The position numbers were made by a program, and so were the translations under genes. Below the pieces are notes generated by a model. It had not been told where the DNA came from and made no database searches. It saw nothing but the letters and a program-made list of their open reading frames with translations. From positions 1-13,711 of the forward strand of contig CAZPKF010000030.1 in assembly GCA_964587155.1 (NCBI GenBank): a stretch of 13,711 bases of DNA. The letters run 5' to 3'. Positions 13,457 to 13,711 of the stretch are shown piece after piece (positions within the stretch are counted from its first letter, which is position 1; each line of letters starts with the position of its first letter). The stretch is from Hallerella sp964587155 (lineage in GTDB: Bacteria; Fibrobacterota; Fibrobacteria; Fibrobacterales; Fibrobacteraceae).

Positions 13457-13711
13457 GATTTTGAAAATAGAAAAAATATGCCGTAGAAAGATTTTGACGG
13501 ATTTCTTGGTATCCTATCCGTTGTCGCTGCAAAAGGGGTATTGAAATAGGGGAAAATTTGGGGCGAAATGTGGTTGTCTTAAAGCTCGCTACTCTAAGTC
13601 TTGAAATGTTGGGCTTTTGAAATAAGTCTTTATAAAATGAGTTTGTGGCTGCATCCTACGTCAAGTTGCAAGATGCGTTCGTTTCGGAAAAAGGGGATAA
13701 AATTGGCAACT
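13457..13711. other. Upstream region of the lipid operon, no gene identified
   Basis: An AT-rich spacer that must contain the minus-strand promoter of the lipid operon; no clear -35/-10 pair was found. On the plus strand TTGGGC (13609-13614), 16 bases and TATAAA (13631-13636) could be a promoter. An ATG at 13638 then opens a frame without stop to the window edge (25 codons, starting MSLWLHPTSSCKMR). It has no ribosome site and no recognisable relation, so I do not call it a gene. Confidence 0.3.

Noticed and set aside
13535..13563. Three GGGG tracts, considered as a G-quadruplex in the lipid-operon upstream region.
   Set aside because: Only three four-G tracts are present and no proper fourth tract lies nearby.

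Overview
The window looks like a chromosomal piece of a Fibrobacter-type bacterium (Fibrobacterota). The strongest pointer is a small lipoprotein at 1238-1774 whose body matches the FISUMP domain (Fibrobacter succinogenes major paralogous domain), a family largely peculiar to that lineage. The housekeeping genes (IF3, L35, L20) and the FabV-type enoyl reductase fit. Base 1 is probably a contig end: the first 55 bases exactly repeat bases 155-209 and break the gene they lie in.

Layout, left to right. (1) 1-1774, minus: a FISUMP lipoprotein followed by an AspT/YidE-family membrane exchanger cut by the window edge. A LysR regulator (1911-2843, plus) is divergent from them across a 136-base spacer holding a perfect TAATA-N6-TATTA inverted repeat. 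(2) 2800-3843, minus: a serine beta-lactamase/esterase-like hydrolase whose 3' end overlaps the LysR gene by 44 bases. (3) 3844-4153: a gene-free stretch that may be a dispersed repeat. (4) 4154-5604, plus: a Nudix hydrolase and a second LysR regulator joined by an ATGA overlap, closed by a strong hairpin terminator. (5) 6857-5663, minus: the infC-rpmI-rplT translation operon, with a probable TTG start for IF3. (6) 6983-7054, plus: tRNA-Gly(TCC) with its own promoter and terminator. (7) 7459-7094, minus: a small cold-shock-like/OB-fold domain protein with one membrane anchor. (8) 13456-7630, minus: a tightly packed five-gene lipid operon. Its order is acyl-ACP thioesterase, DUF2334 deacetylase-like protein, acyl-CoA synthetase, FabF-type ketoacyl synthase and FabV enoyl reductase, ending in a clear terminator at 7587-7613.

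The lipid operon is the most interesting part. It combines release of fatty acids from ACP, ATP-dependent activation of free acids to CoA, a condensing enzyme and an enoyl reductase. That could form a carrier-switching or acid-salvage branch of fatty-acid synthesis. It is notable in a lineage known for needing exogenous branched and straight short-chain acids to make its membrane lipids. The second theme is a candidate dicarboxylate exporter locus (AspT family, lipoprotein, LysR) in a lineage whose main fermentation product is succinate. I found no CRISPR array, phage gene or recognisable transposase; no wholly new defence or mobile system is supported by what can be read here.
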